A DNA stretch of 64,000 nt from Pseudolactococcus piscium. GTDB taxonomy: Bacteria > Bacillota > Bacilli > Lactobacillales > Streptococcaceae. Location of the stretch: NCBI RefSeq assembly GCF_002441695.1, contig NZ_JXJW01000011.1:1-64000 (forward strand). Direction: 5' to 3'. This document shows, in pieces, positions 34,483 through 45,063 of the stretch (within the stretch, counting starts at the first letter, position 1; each line of letters opens with the position of its first letter). Position numbers and translations under genes: made by a program. Under the pieces are notes generated by a model, which had not been told where the DNA came from, did not search any database, and saw nothing but the letters and a program-made list of their open reading frames with translations.

Positions 34483-34780
34483 GTTTGCTCCATCTCTTCT
34501 TATTTAATACTTATTATGACAGGTTTCTTGGTAAATTTCAATGATTAGGTGAATAGTAGAAAAAATAAAATGAATTGTCTAAAAGTTGAAAACAACAAAA
34601 AAAGAGACCCCAAATCCAAATCTGAAATCTCTCATTTATAAAAACTCTAAGCCTTTTCTTACTTCTTACTTATCAGCACAAACTTGCAGGAAAGTGGCTC
34701 CCGAGGCAAAAACAGAAAGTGGCATAGTGCACCACGTTCTATCTTCGCCTATCGTTCGCACATTTCCTAAACGCTAGTTC
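34483..34780. other. Long 3' region of rlmCD, possible small RNA
   Basis: No gene. A hairpin with a T-run on the minus strand (34597-34632) ends transcription about 150 bases after the rlmCD stop. Within the interval the nine-base repeat GAAAGTGGC occurs twice about 20 bases apart. I do not recognise a known RNA family. Confidence 0.45.
34597..34632 (-). terminator. Terminator downstream of rlmCD
   Basis: GAGATTT ... GGGTCTC (three G-U pairs) followed by TTTTTTT on the minus strand. Confidence 0.6.
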
Positions 34781-36202
<1,422 letters not shown>

Positions 36203-36220
36203 CTAAATAAGTTTTCAATC

Positions 36221-37237
36221 CTATTTAATTATTATTTTTTCATAAATAGTCAAATGGTTGTCTTTATTTTTAGGTGGTCCAAACTTCCATGACAATTTGA
36301 TTAAATCAAAATCAGTATAAACCTCAGACATGATAGAGGCTGTCGCTTCATCTGATAACTGGTACTTGTAGCCATCAGCCAAGAAATCTCCCGGATCATG
36401 TTTATGAACTGGTAATTTTTCCATTTCATGGCTTACCTCTGGCAGGAATTCGAGAGTTAAATCAATTAATTTATCTAGTTGCAAATAATGAATTACCTTA
36501 GTATAACGTTGCCAGTAGGCATCATTCAGTAATTTCAAAGCTTCATAAAAATAGATATTGGTACCACCTAAAAAATATAACTGCCAATCACCTTGTAATA
36601 AACCATGATCACTAGCAATAGGTAGACTTTTAGTTGCCCGATATGATAGAAATGGATAGTCAAATATCTCATGGGTAAGCGGCTGATTTATCCATAAAGT
36701 AGCATCGACCCATATACCACCATACGTCGCTAAAAGATTAATTCTTATTTGATCAGAAAAGTGAGCATGACTCATCTTACCGGATTCAAACAAAGCGATA
36801 ATTTCCGGTCTAAGTAACACATAGTCTTTAAAATTAGATTGATCAACATTAATAAACTTTGTCTCTTTAGGAAACTGTTGCTTCATTTGTTTGATACATT
36901 TTTTAACTACACCTGGTGCTTCATCCATTCCTTGCCACCATGAATACCAAACTGTTTGATTCTTAACATAGCGCTTTTGATAGTTGGCTGAAATATCAAA
37001 AAGTTCGGTGGATAATACTTTCCTTAACTGTAACTTCACGTTGTGATAACATTTTTTTTCAAAGAAAAGGCTACATTTAAATAACCATTTCTTGATTCCT
37101 TTAAATGGCATTAAGATGGCTAACCATCTCAAGTGACAAGATATAATTCTTGGTAGGGTAAGTCTAGGTGACCAATAAAATATATCGGGTATGTTTAACT
37201 TATAAATTCTAACGATTGTCTTTAGCATATCACGCAT
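36221..37237 (-). CDS. Glycosyltransferase, capsular polysaccharide synthesis type (DXD sugar-binding family)
   Basis: 338 residues, GT-A fold. Characteristic segments are TVWYSWWQGMDEAPGVVKKCI, FSDQIRINLLATYGGIWVDATLW (with the DXD-like metal site VDATLW) and SYRATKSLP. This is the family of Caps_synth/mannosyltransferase-OCH1-like enzymes in Gram-positive polysaccharide loci. It stands alone without other capsule genes. AAGGAC lies six bases before the ATG. The nearest consensus promoter is about 280 bases upstream (37517-37545). Sugar and acceptor are unknown. Confidence 0.82.
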   Translation of the reverse strand: MRDMLKTIVRIYKLNIPDIFYWSPRLTLPRIISCHLRWLAILMPFKGIKKWLFKCSLFFEKKCYHNVKLQLRKVLSTELFDISANYQKRYVKNQTVWYSWWQGMDEAPGVVKKCIKQMKQQFPKETKFINVDQSNFKDYVLLRPEIIALFESGKMSHAHFSDQIRINLLATYGGIWVDATLWINQPLTHEIFDYPFLSYRATKSLPIASDHGLLQGDWQLYFLGGTNIYFYEALKLLNDAYWQRYTKVIHYLQLDKLIDLTLEFLPEVSHEMEKLPVHKHDPGDFLADGYKYQLSDEATASIMSEVYTDFDLIKLSWKFGPPKNKDNHLTIYEKIIIK

Positions 37238-37511
37238 TAGTTGTCCTTATATTTCTTTTACTGTAGATTAGTTGCTACTAAAAAAACAAAACTTGAACTT
37301 GACACATACCTTGTGACTTAATCTTTAGTTAATGCTAAAAAGTGCCTACTCATAGTTTTTGTTTAATTAGAACTGATTTAATTTTAGGGATCCTAATCTA
37401 TCAATTTGTGATGTTTTTGTCATTACTATATGCGTATCTTCGTCAACTATAGGTATGATTTAATTACAGGTCATAAAGTGAAATAAACTATCTTTTTCAC
37501 TTTAGTGTTTT

Positions 37512-37545
37512 CCTTAAGTATACCTAAGGAATTACAGCTTGTCAA
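37512..37545 (-). promoter_or_regulatory. Consensus promoter with operator-like palindrome
   Basis: TTGACA (37540-37545), 17-base spacer, TATACT (37517-37522). The palindrome CCTTAAGTATACCTAAGG (37512-37529) spans the -10. Its product is either a long leader for the glycosyltransferase or an unannotated RNA. Confidence 0.6.
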
Positions 37546-37664
37546 TGATTTGATTACATTTTATGAAAAATAAACATTTGATAAAATTGTCATTCAAAAT
37601 ATTTTCGAAACTGAACTATTTTGCCTATGAGACTAACTGTAATAATTGACCTTATTTGGACAAT

Positions 37665-37694
37665 AGAAAAAGCAAGCACCGAAGTACTTGCTTA
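37665..37694 (-). terminator. Terminator of the murB-pot operon
   Basis: On the minus strand AAGCAAG-N10-CTTGCTT followed by TTTCT. Confidence 0.65.
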
Positions 37695-37696
37695 TA

Positions 37697-37764
37697 GCCT
37701 TTAGCTATTTCCTAAACGATTTGACAAAGAGCCTTTAGCTATTTCCTAAACGATTTGACAAAGA
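37697..37764. repeat. Perfect 34-base tandem duplication
   Basis: Two back-to-back identical units beginning GCCTTTAGCTATTTCCTAAA and ending TTTGACAAAGA, followed by six bases of a third copy. It lies in the potD 3' untranslated region. Each unit carries a TTGACA hexamer on the plus strand. Confidence 0.9.
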
Positions 37765-37815
37765 GCCTTTTTAAAATTAAATTTTGCCTTGTTCCAGATA
37801 ACAGAATAAAAAACG

Positions 37816-38889
37816 TTATTTCCGATACATCTTAATCGATAAAAATAAGTCATTATAAATACCTAAGTATTCTGGTCCTAAATTTTTATAGACTTCCAAA
37901 TTTTTCATCGCTTGATCACTCGGATAAAATGCCTTATCATCCAGAATCTCTTTTGGTAGTAATTTTTTAGCTGCTGCATTTGGTGTTGCATAGCCGACAT
38001 ACTCAGCATTTTGAGCGGCATGCTTAGGATTTAGCATAAAATTGATAAAAGCATAGGCAGCCGTGAAGTTTTTAGCTGTTTTTGGAATGACGATATTATC
38101 AAACCACAGATTTGAGCCTTCACTGGGCACCACATAGTGCAAGTCCTTGTTTTGGCTGACCATCTCAGAGGCTTCTCCAGAAAAAGTAACCGCAGCTGCT
38201 GCCTCATTATTAATCATGTACTGCTTGATTTCATCAGCAACGACTGCCTTAATGTTTGGTGTCAAGTCCTTGAGGCGATCATAAGCCTGATTCAGCTGAC
38301 CCATATCCTTACTATTTAGACTACTGCCCTGTTCATTTAGGCCCATGCCAATTATTTCACGCGCCCCGTCGATTAGCATCAGATTATCCTTGTAGTCTGA
38401 TGACCACAGGTCTTTCCAATGCGCTGGTGGCGTTTTGACCAGCTTATCGTTATAAACAATCCCTAGTGTTCCCCAGAAATATGGGACCGAATACTTGTTG
38501 TCCCGGTCAAATGGCTGATCTAAGAATTTAGGGTCAATATTTTTCAGCCCTTTTATTTTACTGTAGTCCAGTGGATATAGAAGTTTCTCGGATTTCATCT
38601 TATCGATCATATACTCGCTGGGAATGGCGATATCATAGGTTGTCCCACCCTGTTTGACTTTGGTATACATGGCTTCGTTTGAGTCAAATGTCACATAGTT
38701 GACCTTGTAGCCTGTCTCTTTTTCAAACTGACGCAATAGTGCGTCGTCTATGTAATCTCCCCAGTTATAGATGGTCAATTGATTATTGATACCCGAGCTA
38801 CCTTTATCTGCTGAAAGTTTCACGGACAAGCCGCCTAACAGGGCAATGATGGCGATGATACCACTGATAAAGTAGACTAATCTCTTCAT
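37816..38889 (-). CDS. potD: Spermidine/putrescine ABC transporter substrate-binding protein PotD
   Basis: 357 residues. The N-terminal hydrophobic anchor (VYFISGIIAIIALLGGLSV) lacks a lipobox Cys, so the protein is probably held by an uncleaved anchor. The mature domain starts LTIYNWGDYIDDALLRQFEKETGYKV and has SNEAMYTKVKQGGTTYDIAIPSEYMI, the PotD polyamine-binding fold. It binds polyamines outside the membrane for PotABC. It is separated from potC by two unrelated genes (TPM and lemA) but read in the same direction with one-base spacing to lemA. Confidence 0.95.
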   Translation of the reverse strand: MKRLVYFISGIIAIIALLGGLSVKLSADKGSSGINNQLTIYNWGDYIDDALLRQFEKETGYKVNYVTFDSNEAMYTKVKQGGTTYDIAIPSEYMIDKMKSEKLLYPLDYSKIKGLKNIDPKFLDQPFDRDNKYSVPYFWGTLGIVYNDKLVKTPPAHWKDLWSSDYKDNLMLIDGAREIIGMGLNEQGSSLNSKDMGQLNQAYDRLKDLTPNIKAVVADEIKQYMINNEAAAAVTFSGEASEMVSQNKDLHYVVPSEGSNLWFDNIVIPKTAKNFTAAYAFINFMLNPKHAAQNAEYVGYATPNAAAKKLLPKEILDDKAFYPSDQAMKNLEVYKNLGPEYLGIYNDLFLSIKMYRK

Positions 38890-39474
38890 TTATTTCTTGT
38901 CATTACCGAAGTCAACAGAAGGTGTATTTTTAGCAGACTCACTGGCTTTGAAGAACTCTTTTTTAGTGGCACCACGCATGCCTGCGACGATAGATGTTGG
39001 GAATAAGGTTACTTTATTATTATAAGTTTTAACGACATCATTATAACGTGTCCGTGCAACAGCAATCCGGTTTTCTGTACCAGCCAATTCATCAGCTAAC
39101 TGTGTAAATTGTTTGTCTGCTTTGATATCAGGATAGCTAACTTGGAGACGTAATAAGCCATTAAGCGCTGAAGATACTTGATCATTAGCAGCTGCTTTGT
39201 CAGTGACTGTTTCTGCTTTTGTCATAGCACTTTGGGCAGTTGAAATTGCTGTGAAAATCTTTTCTTCATGTGCCGCATAGCCTTTGACAGTTGATACTAA
39301 GTTTGGTATTAAATCATTACGACGTTGGAGTTGTGTATCGATATCCGCAAATGCTGAATCAACACTGTTTTGTTCTTTAACAATCCCGTTGCCGATTGAG
39401 AAAAAGGCAATGATGATCACAACCAATACACCGATGATACCGACAACAATACTATTCTTCTTGATAAATTCCAT
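38890..39474 (-). CDS. lemA: LemA family protein
   Basis: 194 residues. An N-terminal helix (IVVGIIGVLVVIIIAFFSIGNGI) is followed by the LemA helical domain with SVDSAFADIDTQLQRRNDLIPNLVSTVKGYA and ARTRYNDVVKTYNNKVTLFPTSIVA. Membrane protein of poorly known function, commonly paired with TPM-domain proteins as here. It lies between the TPM gene and potD in the polyamine operon. Confidence 0.92.
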   Translation of the reverse strand: MEFIKKNSIVVGIIGVLVVIIIAFFSIGNGIVKEQNSVDSAFADIDTQLQRRNDLIPNLVSTVKGYAAHEEKIFTAISTAQSAMTKAETVTDKAAANDQVSSALNGLLRLQVSYPDIKADKQFTQLADELAGTENRIAVARTRYNDVVKTYNNKVTLFPTSIVAGMRGATKKEFFKASESAKNTPSVDFGNDKK

Positions 39475-39538
39475 TATTTTCTCTTTTCTATTTATAAAGT
39501 CGCTTTAAAACTACTTGCTTTAAAGCAATGCAAGATGA

Positions 39539-40372
39539 CTATCGACCGGCACCACCACCTGATGATGACCCGCCGCCAAAACCGCCGCCACCTGATGAGC
39601 CACCACCGAAGCCGCCTGAGCCGCCGCCGTAACCACCACCTGAACCGCCGCCACGATTATTGAAGAACAACATCAAGATCCAGAGTAAGATATCCCCATG
39701 GCCAGTGACGATGAGGCCCAGGACCACAGCGATAATGAGACCAAATAAGATCAGGCCACCGATTGGGTTGCTGCTGGCGCGTTTTTGGCGTTCTGGTGCA
39801 TCATTGGTTTCATTATGAGCTGGTGTATCTACCGCCGGTGTGGTGCCTGTCAAGACACCCGTAAGGGCGGCAGTCGTTTTCAAGACAGCCGTATCATAAT
39901 CCCCTTTACTACGATAGGGAACAAAATTATCATCTAGGATACGACCTACTTTACCATCGTTGAGGTCACCTTCAAGGCCTTGTCCAACTTCAACCCAGAC
40001 CTTTTTTTCATCTTTAGCAATCAGCATCAGTAGGCCATTATCACTTGCCTTGTCACCAATGCCTGTTTTACTAAATACAGTGTTAGCATAGGTTTCGATC
40101 GATTGGCCGCCCAGAGAGTCGACCGTCAACACAATAAATTGTGTCGTTTTACGATCATCTAACTCACCTAGGGACTGGTTTAAGCTGCTTTTAGTCGACT
40201 CACTTAGCATCTTAGCCTTGTCATAGACATGGGTATTGGCTTGCCAAGTCAGTTTTGGAATCGGATCTTTACCTAGACCTTTACCTGATTGACTAAAAAA
40301 AGCAAGTAGGCCACCGAAAGCGAGGATCATAACCGTAATCAGGATTATTTTTCTAGTAAAATTATTTTTCAT
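39539..40372 (-). CDS. TPM-domain membrane protein with glycine-rich tail (YgcG family)
   Basis: 277 residues. An N-terminal signal anchor precedes the TPM domain (about 48-185) with VYDKAKMLSESTKSSLNQSL, QFIVLTVDSLGGQSIETYAN and GLLMLIAKDEKKVWVEVGQGLEG. A membrane helix (GLILFGLIIAVVLGLIV) follows, and the C-terminus is about 38 residues of Gly/Ser repeats. The family is linked to photosystem maintenance in plants and is unassigned in Firmicutes; the LemA partner is next. It overlaps the 3' end of potC by 11 bases. Confidence 0.88.
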   Translation of the reverse strand: MKNNFTRKIILITVMILAFGGLLAFFSQSGKGLGKDPIPKLTWQANTHVYDKAKMLSESTKSSLNQSLGELDDRKTTQFIVLTVDSLGGQSIETYANTVFSKTGIGDKASDNGLLMLIAKDEKKVWVEVGQGLEGDLNDGKVGRILDDNFVPYRSKGDYDTAVLKTTAALTGVLTGTTPAVDTPAHNETNDAPERQKRASSNPIGGLILFGLIIAVVLGLIVTGHGDILLWILMLFFNNRGGGSGGGYGGGSGGFGGGSSGGGGFGGGSSSGGGAGR

Positions 40373-41141
40373 CTGAACTCCTCATAATCATATAATACCC
40401 GATTACAAGCAAAATTGAAAGCATAAACACGAGAGCTGATAGTGCATTGATCTCTAACGAGATGCCATGACGTGCTCTTGAGTAGATTTCGACTGATAAA
40501 GTAGAAAAGCCATTACCTGTTACGAAAAAAGTAACCGCAAAATCATCCAAGGAGTAGGTAAAAGCCATAAAAAAACCAGCGATGACACCTGGTGTCAAAA
40601 AGGGTAAAATCACTTCGCTCAGCGTTTGGCGCTGGCTAGCCCCTAAGTCATAAGCCGCATTTACCATGTCCTGATCCATTTCTTGAAGTCTAGGTAAAAC
40701 CATCAACACAACGATAGGAATAGAAAAAGCAATATGCGCTAGCAAGACCGATGCAAACCCCAGTTTAAAGCCCACTGATGTCATCAAGATCAGGAAACTA
40801 GCCCCGATCATAACATCTGGTGAAACTAATAACACGCTATTTAAAGCTAATAAGGTATTTTGACGTCTTGCCTTGGTCTGGTGGATATAAATCGTGCCAA
40901 AAGTCCCGATAATTGTCGCTAATAAGGCTGACAAAAAGGCAAGGAAGAAGGTTTGCACGACGATCAAAATCAACCGACTGTCAGCAAATAAGGCCTTAAA
41001 ATAGGTTAAGGTGAAGCCAGTAAAGGCGTTCATGTTACCATTCTTGTTAAAGGCATAGAAAATCAAATAAAAGATTGGCAGATAGAGTAAGGCAAAGACA
41101 AAAATCAGATAGACCTTTTCAAATTTAAACTGTCGTTTCAT
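40362..41141 (-). CDS. potC: Spermidine/putrescine ABC transporter permease PotC
   Basis: 259 residues, six membrane helices. The EAA motif is visible as NAAYDLGASQRQTLSEVILPFLTPGVIAGF. It forms the membrane channel with PotB. It overlaps potB by four bases and the following TPM gene by 11 bases. Confidence 0.94.
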   Translation of the reverse strand: MKRQFKFEKVYLIFVFALLYLPIFYLIFYAFNKNGNMNAFTGFTLTYFKALFADSRLILIVVQTFFLAFLSALLATIIGTFGTIYIHQTKARRQNTLLALNSVLLVSPDVMIGASFLILMTSVGFKLGFASVLLAHIAFSIPIVVLMVLPRLQEMDQDMVNAAYDLGASQRQTLSEVILPFLTPGVIAGFFMAFTYSLDDFAVTFFVTGNGFSTLSVEIYSRARHGISLEINALSALVFMLSILLVIGYYMIMRSSDEK

Positions 41142-41938
41142 GATTTATCCCCCCTCTTGCGAGTCAAGAACATGACGATAAACATCGTCACAATCAACAC
41201 CATGCCGATTGTTGCACCCATTCCCCAATTTTGTGTGACTAGGAAATGTTCTTCTATGGCAGTACCAAGCGTAATCACACGATTACCCCCGATGAGTCGC
41301 GTCAACATGAATAAGCTTAGACTAGGAATAAAGACAGCCTGTACACCCGATCTAACCCCATTCATAGACAGTGGAAAAATAATCTGGGTGAAATTTTGAA
41401 ACCGTGTTGCGCCCAAATCATAGCCTGCTTTAACCAGATTCTGATCGATATCATCTATGGCATTAAAAATGGGTAAAATCATAAAAGGTATCTCAATATA
41501 TGAGGCAACAAAGATGAAGGCAAAATCTGTAAATAGTAATTGTTGGCTACCGATACCAAAGAAGGATAAAAATTGATTAACCGCACCTGATTTACCAAAA
41601 ATACCGATGAAGGCATAGGCTTTTAGTAAGAGATTAATCCAAGTCGGCAAGATAATCAGCATCAACCAGAGTTGCTTATGTTTGAGTTTTGTTAAAAAGT
41701 AAGCTGCTGGATAACTAACGACCAGTGTCACAAATGAGATGATCGTCGCATAAATCACTGAATTAAGTGACATCTTCAAATACGTCCAGCTAGTAAAATA
41801 GGTTGCATAATTTGCTAGCGTCAGTTGATTATGAATATCAAAAAATGATTTATAAACCAACAAAGCGATTGGCGCTAAAACAAATAAAAAGAGCCAGAGA
41901 CAGTAAGGTAAAGCGGATAAATAAACTTTCTTAGTCAT
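41138..41938 (-). CDS. potB: Spermidine/putrescine ABC transporter permease PotB
   Basis: 266 residues, six membrane helices, EAA motif VKAGYDLGATRFQNFTQIIFPLSMNGV. It pairs with PotC in the PotABCD polyamine importer and starts 18 bases after potA. Confidence 0.94.
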   Translation of the reverse strand: MTKKVYLSALPYCLWLFLFVLAPIALLVYKSFFDIHNQLTLANYATYFTSWTYLKMSLNSVIYATIISFVTLVVSYPAAYFLTKLKHKQLWLMLIILPTWINLLLKAYAFIGIFGKSGAVNQFLSFFGIGSQQLLFTDFAFIFVASYIEIPFMILPIFNAIDDIDQNLVKAGYDLGATRFQNFTQIIFPLSMNGVRSGVQAVFIPSLSLFMLTRLIGGNRVITLGTAIEEHFLVTQNWGMGATIGMVLIVTMFIVMFLTRKRGDKS

Positions 41939-41956
41939 GTTTGATATGGGTTGTTA

Positions 41957-43120
41957 CTAGTCTTTTGTACCATCGACTACCATCTCCTCTTCTATTGCAT
42001 TGATGAGGCCAGCCTCAATCGTTTCTTCTTCTACATATTCTTCAATCCGCGCATCAAAATCTTCTTCCGTCTCATTCAGACGCATGATATGAATATCTTC
42101 TGGATCAAAGTCAAGTCCAATGACTTCGCCAACAATGGCTTGACGTGTCGAGTGGATCATCCACTCTTGCCCTAAGTCGTCCGTAGCGATGATTTCATAA
42201 TGCACCCCACGAAATAGCTGGGTTTTAACGCGAACAAGTAGCTTACCTTCATCTGGTAACGTTAGGCGCAAATCTTCAGGACGTATGACAACATCAACGG
42301 CTTCATTTTGTCGCATACCACCATCGACGGCTTCAAACTTTTTGCCATTAAACTCGACAAGATAGTCACTCAGCATGATGCCTTTAACGATATTTGACTC
42401 CCCGATAAAGGTCGCGACAAAGCGGTTAATCGGTTCATCATAGATATCGACTGGTGTACCAGATTGGATGATTTCACCTTCATTAATAATGAAAATCCAG
42501 TCACTCATCGCAAGGGCCTCTTCTTGATCATGCGTAACAAATATAAAAGTAATCCCTAGTTTTTGCTGTAGGGCACGCAGTTCATATTGCATTTCAGTTC
42601 GCAGTTTTAAGTCAAGGGCACTTAAAGGTTCGTCTAGTAGGACAACCTTAGGTTGGTTGATGATGGCTCTTGCAATGGCCACCCGCTGTTTTTGACCACC
42701 GGATAATTTTTGAATCCGTCGATGTTCAAATCCTGTTAGCCGAACTAGTTTTAGTGCTTCCATGACACGCTTTTCGATTTCATGCTTATCGATCTTGCGT
42801 ATTTTGAGTGGAAAGGCGATATTATCAAAGACGTTTTTATGTGGTAAAAGTGCATAGTTTTGAAAGACTGTATGGACATCGCGTTTATTAATCGGCACAT
42901 CATTTATTCGCTCACCATCAAGGTAGATATCCCCACTAGTCGCATCAGTCAACCCAGCGATGATATTTAGAATCGTTGATTTCCCAGACCCTGAAGCACC
43001 GAGTAGGGTATAAAACTTGCCGCTTTCAAGTTCAAAGTTGATATCTTTTAGGATTAACTCCCCATTATCATCAAAGGACTTTGACACATTTTCAAATTTA
43101 ATGATCGGTTTATGCGTCAC
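41957..43120 (-). CDS. potA: Spermidine/putrescine ABC transporter ATP-binding protein PotA
   Basis: 387 residues. Walker [11 protein letters not shown]-loop [13 protein letters not shown], signature [15 protein letters not shown] and Walker [13 protein letters not shown], followed by a TOBE-type regulatory domain ([10 protein letters not shown]). The acidic C-terminal extension ([21 protein letters not shown]) is longer than in E. coli PotA and matches the streptococcal form. It overlaps murB by 11 bases. Confidence 0.95.
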   Translation of the reverse strand: MTHKPIIKFENVSKSFDDNGELILKDINFELESGKFYTLLGASGSGKSTILNIIAGLTDATSGDIYLDGERINDVPINKRDVHTVFQNYALLPHKNVFDNIAFPLKIRKIDKHEIEKRVMEALKLVRLTGFEHRRIQKLSGGQKQRVAIARAIINQPKVVLLDEPLSALDLKLRTEMQYELRALQQKLGITFIFVTHDQEEALAMSDWIFIINEGEIIQSGTPVDIYDEPINRFVATFIGESNIVKGIMLSDYLVEFNGKKFEAVDGGMRQNEAVDVVIRPEDLRLTLPDEGKLLVRVKTQLFRGVHYEIIATDDLGQEWMIHSTRQAIVGEVIGLDFDPEDIHIMRLNETEEDFDARIEEYVEEETIEAGLINAIEEEMVVDGTKD

Positions 43121-44024
43121 GCGTCTCTTCTCCTAATATTCTAACTTCTGGCTCTAATCTCACACCAGAGGCTTGTTCAACTTGCTTAATCACATCAGCA
43201 ATCAAGGCTTCGTAATCTTTTGCTGTGCCATATCCTAAATTAATCATAAAGCCAGCATGTTTTTTAGACACTTGTACGCCACCGATTTGATGTCCCTGCA
43301 AGTTGGCATCCTGGATTAATTGGCCAGCAAAATAGCCGACAGGTCGCTTAAAGACTGATCCACAACTTGGGTAGTCCAATGGCTGTTTTAACTCACGTAG
43401 ATGGGTCAAGCGATCCATCTCAGCTTTTATCAGCTGATGATCGCCAGCTGATAGGGAGAACTTGGCAGAGATCGCGATGTAATGCTCGCTCTGTAAAAGA
43501 GATTTACGATAACCAAACTGCAAGTCTTCTGCACTGATGACCGAAAATTCTCCTGTATGATCCATGACCTGGACACTAGACAAGATATTAGCCACTTCAC
43601 CACCGTAAGCACCAGCATTCATAAAGACTGCACCGCCGATAGATCCTGGAATCCCACAGGCAAATTCAAAGCCAGTCAAAGAATTAGCTAAGGCTAATTG
43701 GGTTGTCTTGATTAAGTTAGCACCAGCTTGTGCTTCGATGACATAGCCATTTGCTCGGACAGCATCCATTTTCTCAAGTAAGATGACAAGCCCACGTATC
43801 CCACCATCTCGAACGATGAGATTACTGGCATTACCAAGCACGATAAAAGGAGTCAGTGTCGCATTTGCAAGCCTTACGATTGCTTGTAACTGTGTTTTGT
43901 CAGTTGGAAAGGCTAGAAAATCAGCAGACCCACCCACTTTTGTATAGGTATAGTTGGCAAGTTTCTCATCATATTTTATCTCAATATCAGGTAATTTTTC
44001 ATTTATCTCTAGTTTAGTTAACAT
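43110..44024 (-). CDS. murB: UDP-N-acetylenolpyruvoylglucosamine reductase MurB
   Basis: 304 residues. It reduces UDP-GlcNAc-enolpyruvate to UDP-MurNAc with NADPH and FAD in peptidoglycan synthesis. The FAD domain has [14 protein letters not shown] and [35 protein letters not shown] and [11 protein letters not shown] are also present. It heads the polyamine-transport operon, an order conserved in lactococci and streptococci. The ribosome site is weak. Confidence 0.96.
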   Translation of the reverse strand: MLTKLEINEKLPDIEIKYDEKLANYTYTKVGGSADFLAFPTDKTQLQAIVRLANATLTPFIVLGNASNLIVRDGGIRGLVILLEKMDAVRANGYVIEAQAGANLIKTTQLALANSLTGFEFACGIPGSIGGAVFMNAGAYGGEVANILSSVQVMDHTGEFSVISAEDLQFGYRKSLLQSEHYIAISAKFSLSAGDHQLIKAEMDRLTHLRELKQPLDYPSCGSVFKRPVGYFAGQLIQDANLQGHQIGGVQVSKKHAGFMINLGYGTAKDYEALIADVIKQVEQASGVRLEPEVRILGEETRDA

Positions 44025-44116
44025 TTGAACTCATTTCACAATATTTTTTAATCAATAACATAAAAAGCTGGATATTACACACCTTTTTAAGCTGATTGTA
44101 TCATCTGTAATCACTT

Positions 44117-45004
44117 CTATTTTATCATATTTCTGGTTTTTTTGATCACTATAATCTGACCGATGATAAAGACGATGATGGCCAACCAGATGGCAAGGAA
44201 TCCATATAAATTTTCGAATTTAAAGGGTTCATGAAAGAGAAAGATAGCAATCGCTAACTGAATCGTCGGATTGAGATACTGCACAAAACCAACGACATTC
44301 AGTGGTGCCCTTTTCAAGGCTTCTGAAAACAGCAATAAAGGAATTGCCGTAATGATCCCTGATATTAATAGCAGGCCTAGTTGACTTGTACTATAGTCTA
44401 GCAAGTTATGTTTGGCAAAAAAGAAGAGGTAGATCAGAATAAAAGGCGTGATCACAAGCGTTTCGACGAGCATGGCAACATCACTTGATAGCATAACATT
44501 TTTCTTGATAAAACCATATGTCCCAAAGGATAAAGGTAAGATGATGGATATAATTGGCAGGTGGCCTCCTTGCACTGCAAGGATGACCACGCCACTCACT
44601 GCTAAGAATAAGGAGATTTTTGTATAGTTATCAAGCGTTTCTTTTAATAATACAACAGCTAGTAGTACAGAAAACAAAGGATTAATATAATACCCAAGAC
44701 TAGCTGCGGTAGCTTGATGGTGCGCGATAGCATAGATATAAACAATCCAGTTGATTGAGATGAGAAAACTTGCTGCTACCATACTAACAAGTTCTTTTTT
44801 ATTGACAACAAGTTGCATCACTTCTGTCTTTAATTTACCAACTTTACCAAAGACAAAAAAATAGACCACCATCGTCAGCATGGTCGATAGAATCCTATAA
44901 GAAAAAACATCATAAGAATCAACATCTCCTAATAATTTCCAAAATAAAGATAGAAATCCCCAAGAAACATAGGATCCCACTGCTAATAATAATCCTTTTT
45001 TCAT
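44117..45004 (-). CDS. rarD: RarD/EamA-family transporter
   Basis: 295 residues with ten membrane helices in two EamA repeats. The RarD signature is GSYVSWGFLSLFWKLLG near the start and YYINPLFSVLLAVVLLKE at the end of the first repeat. The substrate of RarD proteins is not firmly known. AAAGGA precedes the ATG. It is monocistronic and follows the thrB terminator. Confidence 0.85.
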   Translation of the reverse strand: MKKGLLLAVGSYVSWGFLSLFWKLLGDVDSYDVFSYRILSTMLTMVVYFFVFGKVGKLKTEVMQLVVNKKELVSMVAASFLISINWIVYIYAIAHHQATAASLGYYINPLFSVLLAVVLLKETLDNYTKISLFLAVSGVVILAVQGGHLPIISIILPLSFGTYGFIKKNVMLSSDVAMLVETLVITPFILIYLFFFAKHNLLDYSTSQLGLLLISGIITAIPLLLFSEALKRAPLNVVGFVQYLNPTIQLAIAIFLFHEPFKFENLYGFLAIWLAIIVFIIGQIIVIKKTRNMIK

Positions 45005-45027
45005 ATTTTTCCTTTACTTAAAGTTTA

Positions 45028-45063
45028 AAAAACTAAGGTGAACAAATCGTTCCCTTAGTTTTT
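45028..45063 (-). terminator. Terminator overlapping the thrB stop codon
   Basis: AAAAACTAAGG / CCTTAGTTTTT arms. The TAA of thrB (45055-45057) is inside the stem. The symmetric A/T flanks make it usable on both strands. Confidence 0.8.

Larger units (their letters stand above)
37238..37815. other. 578-base gene-free region with promoter, hairpins and a tandem duplication
   Basis: It contains a consensus minus-strand promoter with an overlapping palindrome (37512-37545), a hairpin TAAAGTGAAA...TTTTCACTTTA near 37474-37504, the potD terminator (37665-37694) and a 34-base tandem repeat (37697-37764). No coding sequence is evident; only tiny ORFs. Confidence 0.6.

Noticed and set aside
34586..34777. 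63-residue plus-strand frame downstream of rlmCD
   Set aside because: No ribosome site, and it covers a minus-strand terminator and 3' region.
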